A stretch of DNA of 41,454 nt from Nocardioides sp. ChNu-153. Its GTDB lineage: Bacteria > Actinomycetota > Actinomycetes > Propionibacteriales > Nocardioidaceae. Positions within the stretch are counted from its first letter, which is position 1; the number at the start of each line of letters is the position of its first letter. The translations under genes and the position numbers were made by a program. Location: assembly GCF_030466625.1 (NCBI RefSeq), contig NZ_JADEVT010000015.1, positions 1 through 41,454 of the forward strand. Reading direction: 5' to 3'. The notes beneath the pieces are model-generated. The model was given only the letters and a program-made list of their open reading frames with translations. It was not told the origin of the DNA and searched no databases. Shown in pieces: positions 1 through 6,648 of the stretch.

Positions 1-613
1 GGGACGGGGGCGGCGCGTGAGCGGCAGTGGGGACGGGGGCCGGCGGCCCGACGGGGGTGGGCACGTCGCGGCGCGGCGGACCGAGCCGCGACGTGCGCCG
101 AGCCGGTTGCGCCGGCCCGTGGTGCGCGACGGGCGGCGGTGCCGGGGCGGCGGCTGGGGCGACGGGTACGACCGCAGGCGCAGGCGCAGGCGCAGGGGCA
201 GGCGCAGGGGCAGGCGGCGGGGCAGGCGGCGGGGGTACGACGGTCAGCGGCGCGGCGGCGGGCGCGACCGGTGGAGCGGGGTGCCGCGACCCGACCACCT
301 CGTCGCGCAGGGCGCCGCCCAGGGCGTCGCGGTCGCGCGCGTCCGGGAAGGTCCAGCGCACCGGCAGCAGCCCGTGCACCTGCACCACCAGGCCGGTCGG
401 GCCGACGGGCTCGGCCACGACCACCTCGCCGACGGGCCGGGCGAGGAGGTAGTCCGGGCCCTCGCTCCACACCAGCGCCCCCGAGCTGAGGCCGAGCACG
501 CCGCGCACGCCCGCCCGCTCCACGCGCCAGAGGCGGCGGTCGGCGGGCAGGGAGGCGACGGCCGCGGCGAGGCCCGGCGCCCAGGCGGCGACGGCCGCGT
601 CATCGACGTCCAT
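1..613 (-). CDS. Hypothetical protein, N-terminal part, with Pro/Ala-rich tail (partial)
   Basis: Open minus-strand frame that runs off the left edge of the window, so only the first 204 residues are visible. It starts at an ATG (M-D-V-D-D-A-A-V-A-A-W-A-P-G). Residues 1 to about 108 look like a globular domain with alternating hydrophobic strands and a conserved-looking W-R-V-E-R segment. From about residue 115 the protein becomes a low-complexity stretch of alternating Pro and Ala, encoded by a short GC-rich tandem repeat at about 172-235, and stays Pro-rich to the window edge. Such tails are common linkers in actinobacterial proteins. I do not recognise the N-terminal domain. The frame is supported by start position, GC3 bias and the absence of stops; function is unknown. 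Confidence 0.6.
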   Translation of the reverse strand, partial: MDVDDAAVAAWAPGLAAAVASLPADRRLWRVERAGVRGVLGLSSGALVWSEGPDYLLARPVGEVVVAEPVGPTGLVVQVHGLLPVRWTFPDARDRDALGGALRDEVVGSRHPAPPVAPAAAPLTVVPPPPAPPPAPAPAPAPAPAPAVVPVAPAAAPAPPPVAHHGPAQPARRTSRLGPPRRDVPTPVGPPAPVPTAAHAPPPS

Positions 614-737
614 GGGCAGCACCTCTCGTCCGGTGCTCGACATGATCGACCCGCCGGGCCCCTCCGGCGCCTCCGCGCCGCGGGACCAGAGGGGATCTTG
701 TCGGCGCCTTGAGACGGGGGTCACACCTCGCGCCGCC

Positions 738-885
738 CGTACGCCGCCGAGTCGTCGCAAACCGCGCGCCGTACGCCGCCGAGTCGTCGCAACCTGCACG
801 CCGTTACCGACGACTCGACGCCCGCCCGCGTGCCGTTACCGACGACTCGACGCCCGCTCGTGCGCCGTCACCGACGGCTCGGGGT
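738..885. repeat. 32-bp-periodic repeat cluster, two inverted and three direct units
   Basis: Five related units in the gene-free stretch 614-884. Two identical 23-base units (738-760 and 770-792) contain GAGTCGTCG. Two identical 25-base units (800-824 and 832-856) contain the inverted core CGACGACTC, and a degenerate fifth copy begins at 864. Within each orientation the step is exactly 32 bp. The whole forms a large imperfect dyad centred near 796. It lies between two minus-strand genes, just after the stop of the 885-1766 gene, so it could act as a transcription end or be a dispersed intergenic repeat. No T-tract is seen. The rest of 614-737 shows nothing I can name. Confidence 0.75.
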
Positions 886-1766
886 CAGCCGGTGGTGGCC
901 GGCGCGCCGGCGGCGGGACGCGAGGGGGTCGCGGTCGCCGACGGCTGGCGCGTCGGGTTGGCCGTGGTCGGCTCCTGCGTCGGTTCCTCGTCGTCGTCGC
1001 TCCCGGCGTCGCCGTCGTCGCTCGTCGCGCCGTCCGACGGCTCCTGCGACGCGTCCCCGGTGGGCTCCGACGACCCGGTGGCCGACGGGTCCGACGTACC
1101 GGTCCCGGAGGTGGCCGGTGCCGCGGGGCCGCCGTCGTCGTCCACCGACGCGCCGCCCCCGCCCGTCAGCTGGGAGAACGACGTGCGCGACCCGCCCTCC
1201 GACCCGCCCGTGATCTCGGAGGCGGAGCGGCCGACGGCGAGCTCGATGACCGTCAGCACGAGCATCGCGGCCAGGAACAGCCCGGCCGCCCAGGTGGCCA
1301 CCCGCTTCCACGGCACCGAGACCAGCAGGGAGTGGCGGGCGGAGGGGTCCGTCGTACCCCCGTCGGACGTGCCGTCCGCGGGATCGGAGGGGTCCGCGGC
1401 GCCGTCCGCGGCGCCCACCCGCTGGACGCGCGCGGTGTCGTCGGCGGGCGGGCCCGGGGGGTCGCCCTCGGCGACGTCCTGGGCGGCCACGTGGAGCACG
1501 AGAGGTGAGGTCGCGTCGCCCGGCTCGCGCCGCCGCAGCGGCACCTGCACCGCCAGCACCTTCTGGCGGCTGCGCTCCAGCGAGGCGGAGTAGAGGCTCG
1601 CGCTGACCGAGGCGATCACGCTGCCCAGTGCCGCGCCCAGGAGGGTCCCGACGGCGCCGAGCGTCGAGAGCAGGAAGGCCGAGGAGACGGCGGCGAGGGC
1701 TCCCGCGACCAGCTTCACCCAGTCGAGATCGAGCCGTGGGGTGGTCTGAGTGTCATCGTCCGGCAT
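885..1766 (-). CDS. Two-helix membrane protein with acidic Ser/Thr/Pro-rich C-terminal tail
   Basis: About 293 residues, starting at ATG 1766 (M-P-D-D-D-T-Q). A longer TTG start at 1793 is possible but less likely. A first hydrophobic hairpin-like segment covers about residues 18-60 (V-K-L-V-A-G-A-L-A-A-V and a following Gly/Ala-rich helix). A second single membrane helix at about 150-172 (A-A-G-L-F-L-A-A-M-L-V-L-T-V-I) is followed by about 120 residues rich in Asp, Ser, Thr, Gly and Pro. The layout suggests a cytoplasmic middle region and a disordered, probably extracytoplasmic tail. No catalytic motif is visible. It is divergent from the DedA-like gene at 1853. Membrane hypothetical protein is all I can support. 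Confidence 0.7.
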   Translation of the reverse strand: MPDDDTQTTPRLDLDWVKLVAGALAAVSSAFLLSTLGAVGTLLGAALGSVIASVSASLYSASLERSRQKVLAVQVPLRRREPGDATSPLVLHVAAQDVAEGDPPGPPADDTARVQRVGAADGAADPSDPADGTSDGGTTDPSARHSLLVSVPWKRVATWAAGLFLAAMLVLTVIELAVGRSASEITGGSEGGSRTSFSQLTGGGGASVDDDGGPAAPATSGTGTSDPSATGSSEPTGDASQEPSDGATSDDGDAGSDDDEEPTQEPTTANPTRQPSATATPSRPAAGAPATTG

Positions 1767-1852
1767 CGAGGTCGAGTATGCCCGCCGGGCCAACCGCGAC
1801 GGGTCCCCCCGGGGGCCCTCCGGCAGCGGTCGGCGTGGCCCGGCGGTGTTGG

Positions 1853-2317
1853 ATGAGACCCGTGCTCGACGACTGGCCCGTGGCCGCGACCTTCGCCTTC
1901 CTGTGGGCGGTCGCGACGCTGCGGGGCGGCGCGACGTACGCCCTCGGCCGGGGTGCGCGCGGCGCGTCGGCCCGCACCGACCGGGCGTCGCGGCTGCTGG
2001 CCCGCCCGGAGGTGGCGCGGGCGGAGCGGGTCGTCGGGCGCTTCGGCGCCCCCGCGGTGACGCTGTGCTTCCTCACCGTCGGCGTGCAGACCGCGGTGAA
2101 CGCCGCGGCGGGCGTGCTGCGGATGCCGCTGGCCCGCTACGTCCCCGCCCTCGTCCTGGGCGCCGCCCTGTGGGCCACGGTCTACGTCACGGTGGGCCTC
2201 GCCGTGCTGTCCGCGGTGTGGGGCGGGCACCCCTGGCTGCTGCTGGTCGCCCTGGCCGTGGTGGTGCTCGTGGTCCGCGTCGTGCGCCGCCGCTGGCACC
2301 GCGACCTGGCAGGCTGA
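1853..2317 (+). CDS. Short DedA/VTT-like membrane protein
   Basis: 154 residues from ATG 1853 (M-R-P-V-L-D-D-W); an in-frame GTG at 1862 is an alternative. The segment at about residues 60-125 matches the C-terminal pattern of DedA (SNARE-associated) proteins: R-F-G-A-P-A-V, then A-A-G-V-L-R-M-P-L-A-R-Y, then G-A-A-L-W-A-T-V-Y-V-T-V-G. Hydrophobic segments include one near the N-terminus, the DedA-type pair, and a final Leu/Val-rich helix before R-R-R-W-H-R. It is shorter than typical 200-residue DedA proteins, which are linked to lipid flipping and membrane homeostasis. Its stop lies only 5 bases before the GTG of the DUF429-RelA/SpoT gene, so the two are very likely co-transcribed. Confidence 0.7.
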   Translation: MRPVLDDWPVAATFAFLWAVATLRGGATYALGRGARGASARTDRASRLLARPEVARAERVVGRFGAPAVTLCFLTVGVQTAVNAAAGVLRMPLARYVPALVLGAALWATVYVTVGLAVLSAVWGGHPWLLLVALAVVVLVVRVVRRRWHRDLAG

Positions 2318-2322
2318 GCCCC

Positions 2323-4125
2323 GTGCACCTCGTCGGCGTCGACCTCGCGTGGGGGGAGCGGCGTCCCACGGGCGTCGCTGTCCTCGACGACCGCGGGCGC
2401 CTGCTGCACACCGCCACGGTCACCACGGACGCCGAGATCACGGCGGAGGTCACGCCGTACCTCGACGGGGACTGCGTCGTCGCCCTCGACGCCCCCCTGG
2501 TCGTCACGAACGCCACCGGCACGCGGCCCGCGGAGCAGGCGCTCAACGCCGACTTCCGCGCCTTCGAGGCGGGCACGCACCCCACCAACCGGGGCAAGCC
2601 GGAGTTCGCCGACGGCCCCCGCGCCGCGCGGCTGGCGCAGCGGTGGGGCCTCGACCTGGACCCGGGCGCCCGCCGGCGCGCGCTCGAGGTCTACCCGCAC
2701 GCCGCGACCGTCGCGCTGTTCCGGCTGGGCCGCACCCTGAAGTACAAGCAGCGCCGCGACCGCACCTTCGCCCAGATGCGCTCGGAGATGCTGCGGCTGA
2801 CCGAGGAGCTGGAGAAGCTCTCCCGCGCCCGCACCCCCCTGCTGCTCAGCCGGCGCCCCGTGTGGGAGTCGCTCGTCACCCTCGTCGAGCAGGCCACCCG
2901 CAAGTCGGAGCTGCGGGTCGCGGAGGACCAGCTCGACGCGGTCGTCTGCGCGTACGTCGCGCTCCTCGCCGTGCGCGAGCCCGAGCGCCTCACGACGTAC
3001 GGCGAGCCCCGCTCCGGCGCGATCGTCACGCCCACGCTGCCCGAGGGTCTCGTGCCCGCACCGCGTCCCAGTCGCACCGAGCGGGCCCGCGAGAAGGCCG
3101 TCCAGGCCTACGCCGCGCTGCTCCCGACGACCCAGCGGGCCACCGACCAGGCCCTGGCGCTGGTGCGCGCGGCGCTCGACGACGCCGGCATCAACTACCT
3201 GTCGGTGACCGCGCGGGCCAAGTCGGTGGCGTCGTTCGCGGCGAAGGCGGCCTCCGCCGAGGAGGGCCGGCAGCGCTACGAGGACCCGCTGAGCGAGATG
3301 GCCGACCAGATCGGCGTGCGCGTCGTGACCTACCTGTCCAGCGACGTCGAGGCCGTGGCCGAGGTGCTCTCCGACGAGCTCGACGTGCTCGGTGACCGTG
3401 ACAAGGGTCTGGAGACGGCGCGGGCCGGGCGGTGGGGCTACTCGAGCCGGCACCTCGACCTCACCCTGCCGGCGGCCGACACCTCCGAGGAGCCCGACCC
3501 CGCCGTCGACTCCCTCGGCGGTCGCATCATCGAGGTGCAGATCCGCACCGCGCTGCAGCACGCGTGGGCCGAGTTCGAGCACGACATCCGCTACAAGGGC
3601 GAGGTGCCGCCCGAGCACGCCTCCGAGCTGGACCGCCGTTTCACCCTCGCCGCCGGCCTCCTCGAGCTGGCCGACCGGGAGTTCTCGACGATCCGCGACC
3701 AGCTGCGCGGCGACCAGGTCGCCGGTGGCGCGGCGAGCGGCGTGTGGCCGGGTACGGCGGAGGGCCCGGACCGCCACCGGCTCACGGCGGGCGACCTCGC
3801 GGCGTACCTCGCCGGTCGCTACCCCGGCGCCGGCTGGTCGCGCACCGACCACTACGAGTGGATCGCGGGGCTGCTCGCCGAGCTCGGGATCACCTCCGCG
3901 GTCGACCTCGCCGCGACCATGGCCGCCGTCGACTCCGAGGCCGTCACACGGCGGATGGGCTACCGCTACCCCCCCGGCGCCGTGCGCCGCCTCGACGACG
4001 ACCTGCTCGCGGCGTACGGCGAGCGGTACGTCGCGCTCGCCGGCAACGGCCACCGCGTCGACCTGCTGACCTCGCGGCTGGCGAAGCTCGGCGACCTCGC
4101 CGACCGGACCGAGCCCGGCGCCTGA
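2323..4125 (+). CDS. DUF429 nuclease-fold domain fused to RelA/SpoT alarmone-synthetase domain
   Basis: 600 residues from GTG 2323. Residues 1-225 resemble DUF429, a predicted RNase H-fold family: G-V-D-L-A-W (D7), V-A-L-D-A-P (D56), E-V-Y-P-H-A (122-127) and D-Q-L-D-A-V-V-C-A (202-210) supply the acidic residues. After a linker, residues about 255-460 resemble a small alarmone synthetase. R298, K300, S304 and K308 match the ATP-binding spacing of Rel enzymes; D328 and R333 lie in A-D-Q-I-G-V-R, followed by G-Y-S-S-R-H (372-377), the catalytic E404 in E-V-Q-I-R-T, and H-A-W-A-E-F-E-H-D. No HD hydrolase domain is present. Residues 485-600 form an uncharacterised helical tail. The base before G-Y is Trp where Rel has Asn. 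The substrate could be (p)ppGpp or another pyrophosphate acceptor; that is not decidable here. One continuous frame, so the fusion is real in this sequence. Confidence 0.85.
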   Translation: MHLVGVDLAWGERRPTGVAVLDDRGRLLHTATVTTDAEITAEVTPYLDGDCVVALDAPLVVTNATGTRPAEQALNADFRAFEAGTHPTNRGKPEFADGPRAARLAQRWGLDLDPGARRRALEVYPHAATVALFRLGRTLKYKQRRDRTFAQMRSEMLRLTEELEKLSRARTPLLLSRRPVWESLVTLVEQATRKSELRVAEDQLDAVVCAYVALLAVREPERLTTYGEPRSGAIVTPTLPEGLVPAPRPSRTERAREKAVQAYAALLPTTQRATDQALALVRAALDDAGINYLSVTARAKSVASFAAKAASAEEGRQRYEDPLSEMADQIGVRVVTYLSSDVEAVAEVLSDELDVLGDRDKGLETARAGRWGYSSRHLDLTLPAADTSEEPDPAVDSLGGRIIEVQIRTALQHAWAEFEHDIRYKGEVPPEHASELDRRFTLAAGLLELADREFSTIRDQLRGDQVAGGAASGVWPGTAEGPDRHRLTAGDLAAYLAGRYPGAGWSRTDHYEWIAGLLAELGITSAVDLAATMAAVDSEAVTRRMGYRYPPGAVRRLDDDLLAAYGERYVALAGNGHRVDLLTSRLAKLGDLADRTEPGA

Positions 4126-4129
4126 GCCC

Positions 4130-4162
4130 CGCCCCCGTCCCGCCCCCGTCCCGCCCCCGTCC
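4130..4162. repeat. Three tandem 11-bp units between convergent genes
   Basis: The unit CGCCCCCGTCC is repeated exactly three times (4130-4140, 4141-4151, 4152-4162) in the 52-base gap between the stop of the DUF429-RelA/SpoT gene and the stop of the yidD-type gene. It is probably slippage-generated. No hairpin with a T-tract is visible. Confidence 0.8.
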
Positions 4163-4177
4163 CGCGCGACGCCGCGG

Positions 4178-4618
4178 TCAGGAGCGGCAGACGTGGCCGG
4201 CGGCCCGGCACCCGGCGAGACGTCGACCCACGAGCACGCCTCCGCGCACGAGCCCGTGCGCGGACAGGGCCTGCAGCCCGTAGCGCGAGCACGACGGCGT
4301 CAGGTTGCACACCGGCGCGGCCCGGCGGGGCGAGACGTGGAGCTGGTAGGACCGCACGCCGCGGGCGGCGACGCGCGCCCCCCACGACCGGGGAGGCGGC
4401 GTGTGCGGGTCGACGGCGCCGGGGGCGAACGCGCCCAGCAGCGCCCGGAGCAGCACCGTCACCGTCATGACGCTCAGGCAGTCGAGCGAGGTGCAGCCGC
4501 AGTCGCTGCAGTCGATGCAGTCGTCGCGACGCTTCTTGCGCCGCGCCCGGCGCTGGCGCCGCACCGGGTCGTGCCGTCGCCGGCGCCGCCAGGCCTGCAG
4601 CCCGTCCCCCACACCCAT
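4178..4618 (-). CDS. yidD: Membrane protein insertion efficiency factor, YidD family, with Cys-rich N-terminal extension
   Basis: 146 residues from ATG 4618 with GGGGGAGAC just upstream. Residues about 82-143 match YidD: Y-Q-L-H-V-S-P, C-N-L-T-P-S-C-S-R-Y-G, and G-G-V-L-V-G-R-R-L-A-G-C-R. YidD is a small membrane-associated protein that assists YidC-dependent membrane protein insertion and is usually 70-100 residues. Here about 80 extra residues precede it: an Arg/Lys-rich stretch (11-31), then a cysteine cluster (C34, C37, C40, C42, C47), then a hydrophobic segment (about 48-66). This gene is not next to yidC or rnpA, so it may be a second, stand-alone paralogue. Assignment of the C-terminal domain is firm; the role of the Cys cluster is unknown. 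Confidence 0.85.
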   Translation of the reverse strand: MGVGDGLQAWRRRRRHDPVRRQRRARRKKRRDDCIDCSDCGCTSLDCLSVMTVTVLLRALLGAFAPGAVDPHTPPPRSWGARVAARGVRSYQLHVSPRRAAPVCNLTPSCSRYGLQALSAHGLVRGGVLVGRRLAGCRAAGHVCRS

Positions 4619-4644
4619 GTCTCCCCCTCAGCCCCGGGCGACCG

Positions 4645-5322
4645 TCACAGGTCCGCCTCGGGGAACGCGATCACCGACAGGAACCGGATCGGCAGCTCGA
4701 CGAGCTCCACCGGCCCGTGGGCGCCCTCGCCGTCCATCTGCAGCGAGTCGCCCGGGTGCAGACGGTAGACCGTCCGCGAGTGCGAGTAGTCCATGACGCC
4801 CTCGAGCACGTAGACGAACTCCGTGCCCGGGTGCTGGAACAGCGGGTAGGTCTCGCTGGCCGCCGTGAGCGTCACGTGCAGGCACTCGAGCCGCTTGTGC
4901 TCGCCGCGCAGGGAGCCGAGCAGCTCGTACTCGTGCCCCTCCTTCGTCCCGGCCCGCACGATCCGCGCGCCGGTGCCCCGCGCCACGAACGCGGCCGGCC
5001 GCTCGGCGTCGGCGCCGCGCAGCAGCGACGTGACGGGCACGTCGAGACCCACGGCGAGGCGCCCGAGCGTGGAGAGGCTGCACGAGGTCTGCGCGTTCTC
5101 GATCTTGCTGAGCATCGCCTTGGAGATGCCCACGCGCTCGGCCATGTCCCCCACCGACAGCCCGTGCTGGGTGCGCAGGCTGCGCACGTTGCGGGCGATC
5201 GCCTCCTCCAGGCCCAGCTGCTCCAGCGGCTCCGAGGGGTGGCGCTCGCGCGCGGTCCCCGCGGTGTTGCGCAGCAGCGCGCCCTGGTCCGGCCCGGCCC
5301 CGCGGTTCTCCTCGGTGGTCAT
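4645..5322 (-). CDS. XRE-family transcriptional regulator with C-terminal cupin domain
   Basis: 225 residues. Residues 43-100 form a Cro/CI-type helix-turn-helix (N-V-R-S-L-R-T-Q-H-G-L-S-V-G-D-M-A, then G-I-S-K-A-M-L-S-K-I-E-N). Residues about 148-222 form a cupin barrel (H164, E168 in H-P-G-T-E-F-V-Y-V-L-E-G, then H-P-G-D-S-L). This architecture (PuuR/SutR-like) senses small molecules, often amines or amino acids, and represses nearby catabolic genes. Its stop-proximal position behind the amine operon (63 bases after the amidohydrolase stop, same strand) makes it the best candidate regulator of that operon. It probably has its own leaderless promoter at 5329-5334. The start ATG 5322 is fixed by that promoter. 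Confidence 0.85.
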   Translation of the reverse strand: MTTEENRGAGPDQGALLRNTAGTARERHPSEPLEQLGLEEAIARNVRSLRTQHGLSVGDMAERVGISKAMLSKIENAQTSCSLSTLGRLAVGLDVPVTSLLRGADAERPAAFVARGTGARIVRAGTKEGHEYELLGSLRGEHKRLECLHVTLTAASETYPLFQHPGTEFVYVLEGVMDYSHSRTVYRLHPGDSLQMDGEGAHGPVELVELPIRFLSVIAFPEADL

Positions 5323-5328
5323 GGGTGA

Positions 5329-5334
5329 ACCCTA
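5329..5334 (-). promoter_or_regulatory. Candidate -10 box of a leaderless promoter for the XRE-cupin gene
   Basis: TAGGGT on the minus strand fits the actinobacterial TANNNT -10 pattern. Six bases separate it from the ATG at 5322, so transcription would start at or next to the start codon. No Shine-Dalgarno sequence lies in between. No clear -35 box is seen. Confidence 0.45.
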
Positions 5335-5385
5335 GGAGACCCGGCCGCTCCCCCGGCGGTGCCGGCCTCCCCGGCCTCCCCGGCC

Positions 5386-6648
5386 TCAGTCGCCCAGCAG
5401 GTCGGCGAGCACGTCGGCGAGGGCGACCGCGCCGGCCTCGGCGTCGACGTCCTCCACGTGCTCGTGCGGGGAGTGCGACACCCCGCTCGGGTTGCGGGTG
5501 AACAGCATGGCGGTCGGTACGGCGCCCGCCAGCACCCCGGCGTCGTGGCCCGCCCCGGTGGCGAGCACCGGCGCGCCCGGGAGCACGCCGCGGATCCGGT
5601 CCCGCAGCGCCCCGTCGAAGTGGACGGTGCCGCCGTACGACTCCTCCACCAGGGTCACGGTGCAGCCCTCCGCGGCGGCCAGCTCCTGCGCCCGGGCGTG
5701 CACCTGCTCCACCAGCGCCGCGGTCACGGCGTCGTCGGGGTGCCGGGCGTCGAGCCAGAGGTCGACGCGCGACGCGATGACGTTGGTGCCGCCGGGCACC
5801 GGCTGGAGGCGGCCCACGGTGGCGCGGGCGTCGTCGTACCGGGCCGCGACCTCGCGCACGGCGAGCACGACGGCCGCCGCGGCCACGAGGGGGTCGCGCC
5901 GGTCGGCCATCAGCGTCGTGCCCGCGTGGTTGCCCTCGCCCTCCACGACGAGGCGCCAGCGGCCGTGGCCCAGCACCGAGGAGCCCACGGCCACCGGCCG
6001 GTCGAGGTCGACCAGTCCCCGGCCCTGCTCGACGTGCAGCTCGACGAACGCCCCGATGCCGGCCAGCCGGCGCGGGTCGGCGCCGATGTGGGCGACGTCG
6101 AGCCCCGCGGCCCCGGCGACCTCGGCGAAGGTGCGGCCGTCGGCGTCGCGCAGCCCGCGGGCGCGGTCGGGGTCGACGGCCCCGGTCAGCAGGCGCGAGC
6201 CGAGGCAGGCGACGCCGAACCGTGCCCCCTCCTCCTCGGGGAACGCGACGACGGCGAGCGGTCGCTCCGAGCGCACACCCCGCGCGTCGAGCAGGTCCAC
6301 GGCGGCGAGGGCGGAGGCGACGCCGAGCGGCCCGTCGTACGCCCCGCCGCCCGGCACGGAGTCGAGGTGGCTGCCGGTCACGACGGCGCTCGGTGCGCCA
6401 GGGCTGCCAGGGCTGCCGGGGCCGCCCCCGTGCCGCCACGCCCACAGCGCGCCGTTGCGGTCGGTCTCGACCTCCATCGAGCGGCGCTCGGCCTGCTCGG
6501 TGAACCACTCGCGCAGCGTCAGCTCGGCGTCGTCGTAGACGTAGCGGGAGTAGCCGCCGCGGGTCGCGTCGCGCCCCACGTCGGCGACCTCGGCGAGCAG
6601 GCCGGCGACACCCGGGCCGACCCCCGGGCCGACCCCTGCGCCGCTCAC
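5386..6648 (-). CDS. M20-family allantoate / N-carbamoyl amino acid amidohydrolase
   Basis: 420 residues from GTG 6648, whose GTGA overlaps the stop of the flavin oxidase gene. It is a zinc-dependent M20 hydrolase of the allantoate amidohydrolase / N-carbamoyl-L-amino acid hydrolase group: G-S-H-L-D-S-V-P-G-G-G-A-Y-D-G (H94, D105 as metal ligands), F-P-E-E-E-G (E139/E140), E-L-H-V-E-Q-G, and the terminal S-H-S-P-H-E. Length fits the group (about 400-420). These enzymes cut C-N bonds of allantoate, ureidoglycolate or carbamoyl amino acids and release ammonia. Which substrate applies is not readable from sequence. It is the last gene of the amine operon, so a ureide or carbamoylated amine product may feed that pathway. 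The N-terminus is Gly/Val/Pro-rich and could start later. Confidence 0.85.
   Translation of the reverse strand: MSGAGVGPGVGPGVAGLLAEVADVGRDATRGGYSRYVYDDAELTLREWFTEQAERRSMEVETDRNGALWAWRHGGGPGSPGSPGAPSAVVTGSHLDSVPGGGAYDGPLGVASALAAVDLLDARGVRSERPLAVVAFPEEEGARFGVACLGSRLLTGAVDPDRARGLRDADGRTFAEVAGAAGLDVAHIGADPRRLAGIGAFVELHVEQGRGLVDLDRPVAVGSSVLGHGRWRLVVEGEGNHAGTTLMADRRDPLVAAAAVVLAVREVAARYDDARATVGRLQPVPGGTNVIASRVDLWLDARHPDDAVTAALVEQVHARAQELAAAEGCTVTLVEESYGGTVHFDGALRDRIRGVLPGAPVLATGAGHDAGVLAGAVPTAMLFTRNPSGVSHSPHEHVEDVDAEAGAVALADVLADLLGD

Noticed and set aside
172..235. Minisatellite or regulatory repeat near the left edge
   Set aside because: It lies inside an open minus-strand frame and simply encodes a Pro/Ala linker.
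738..885. CRISPR array
   Set aside because: Repeat units change orientation, spacers are about 7-9 bases and no cas gene is near.
2182..4053. Long minus-strand open frame opposite the DUF429-RelA/SpoT gene
   Set aside because: The translation is Arg/Gly/Val-rich low complexity without motifs; it is a GC-bias shadow of the plus-strand gene.
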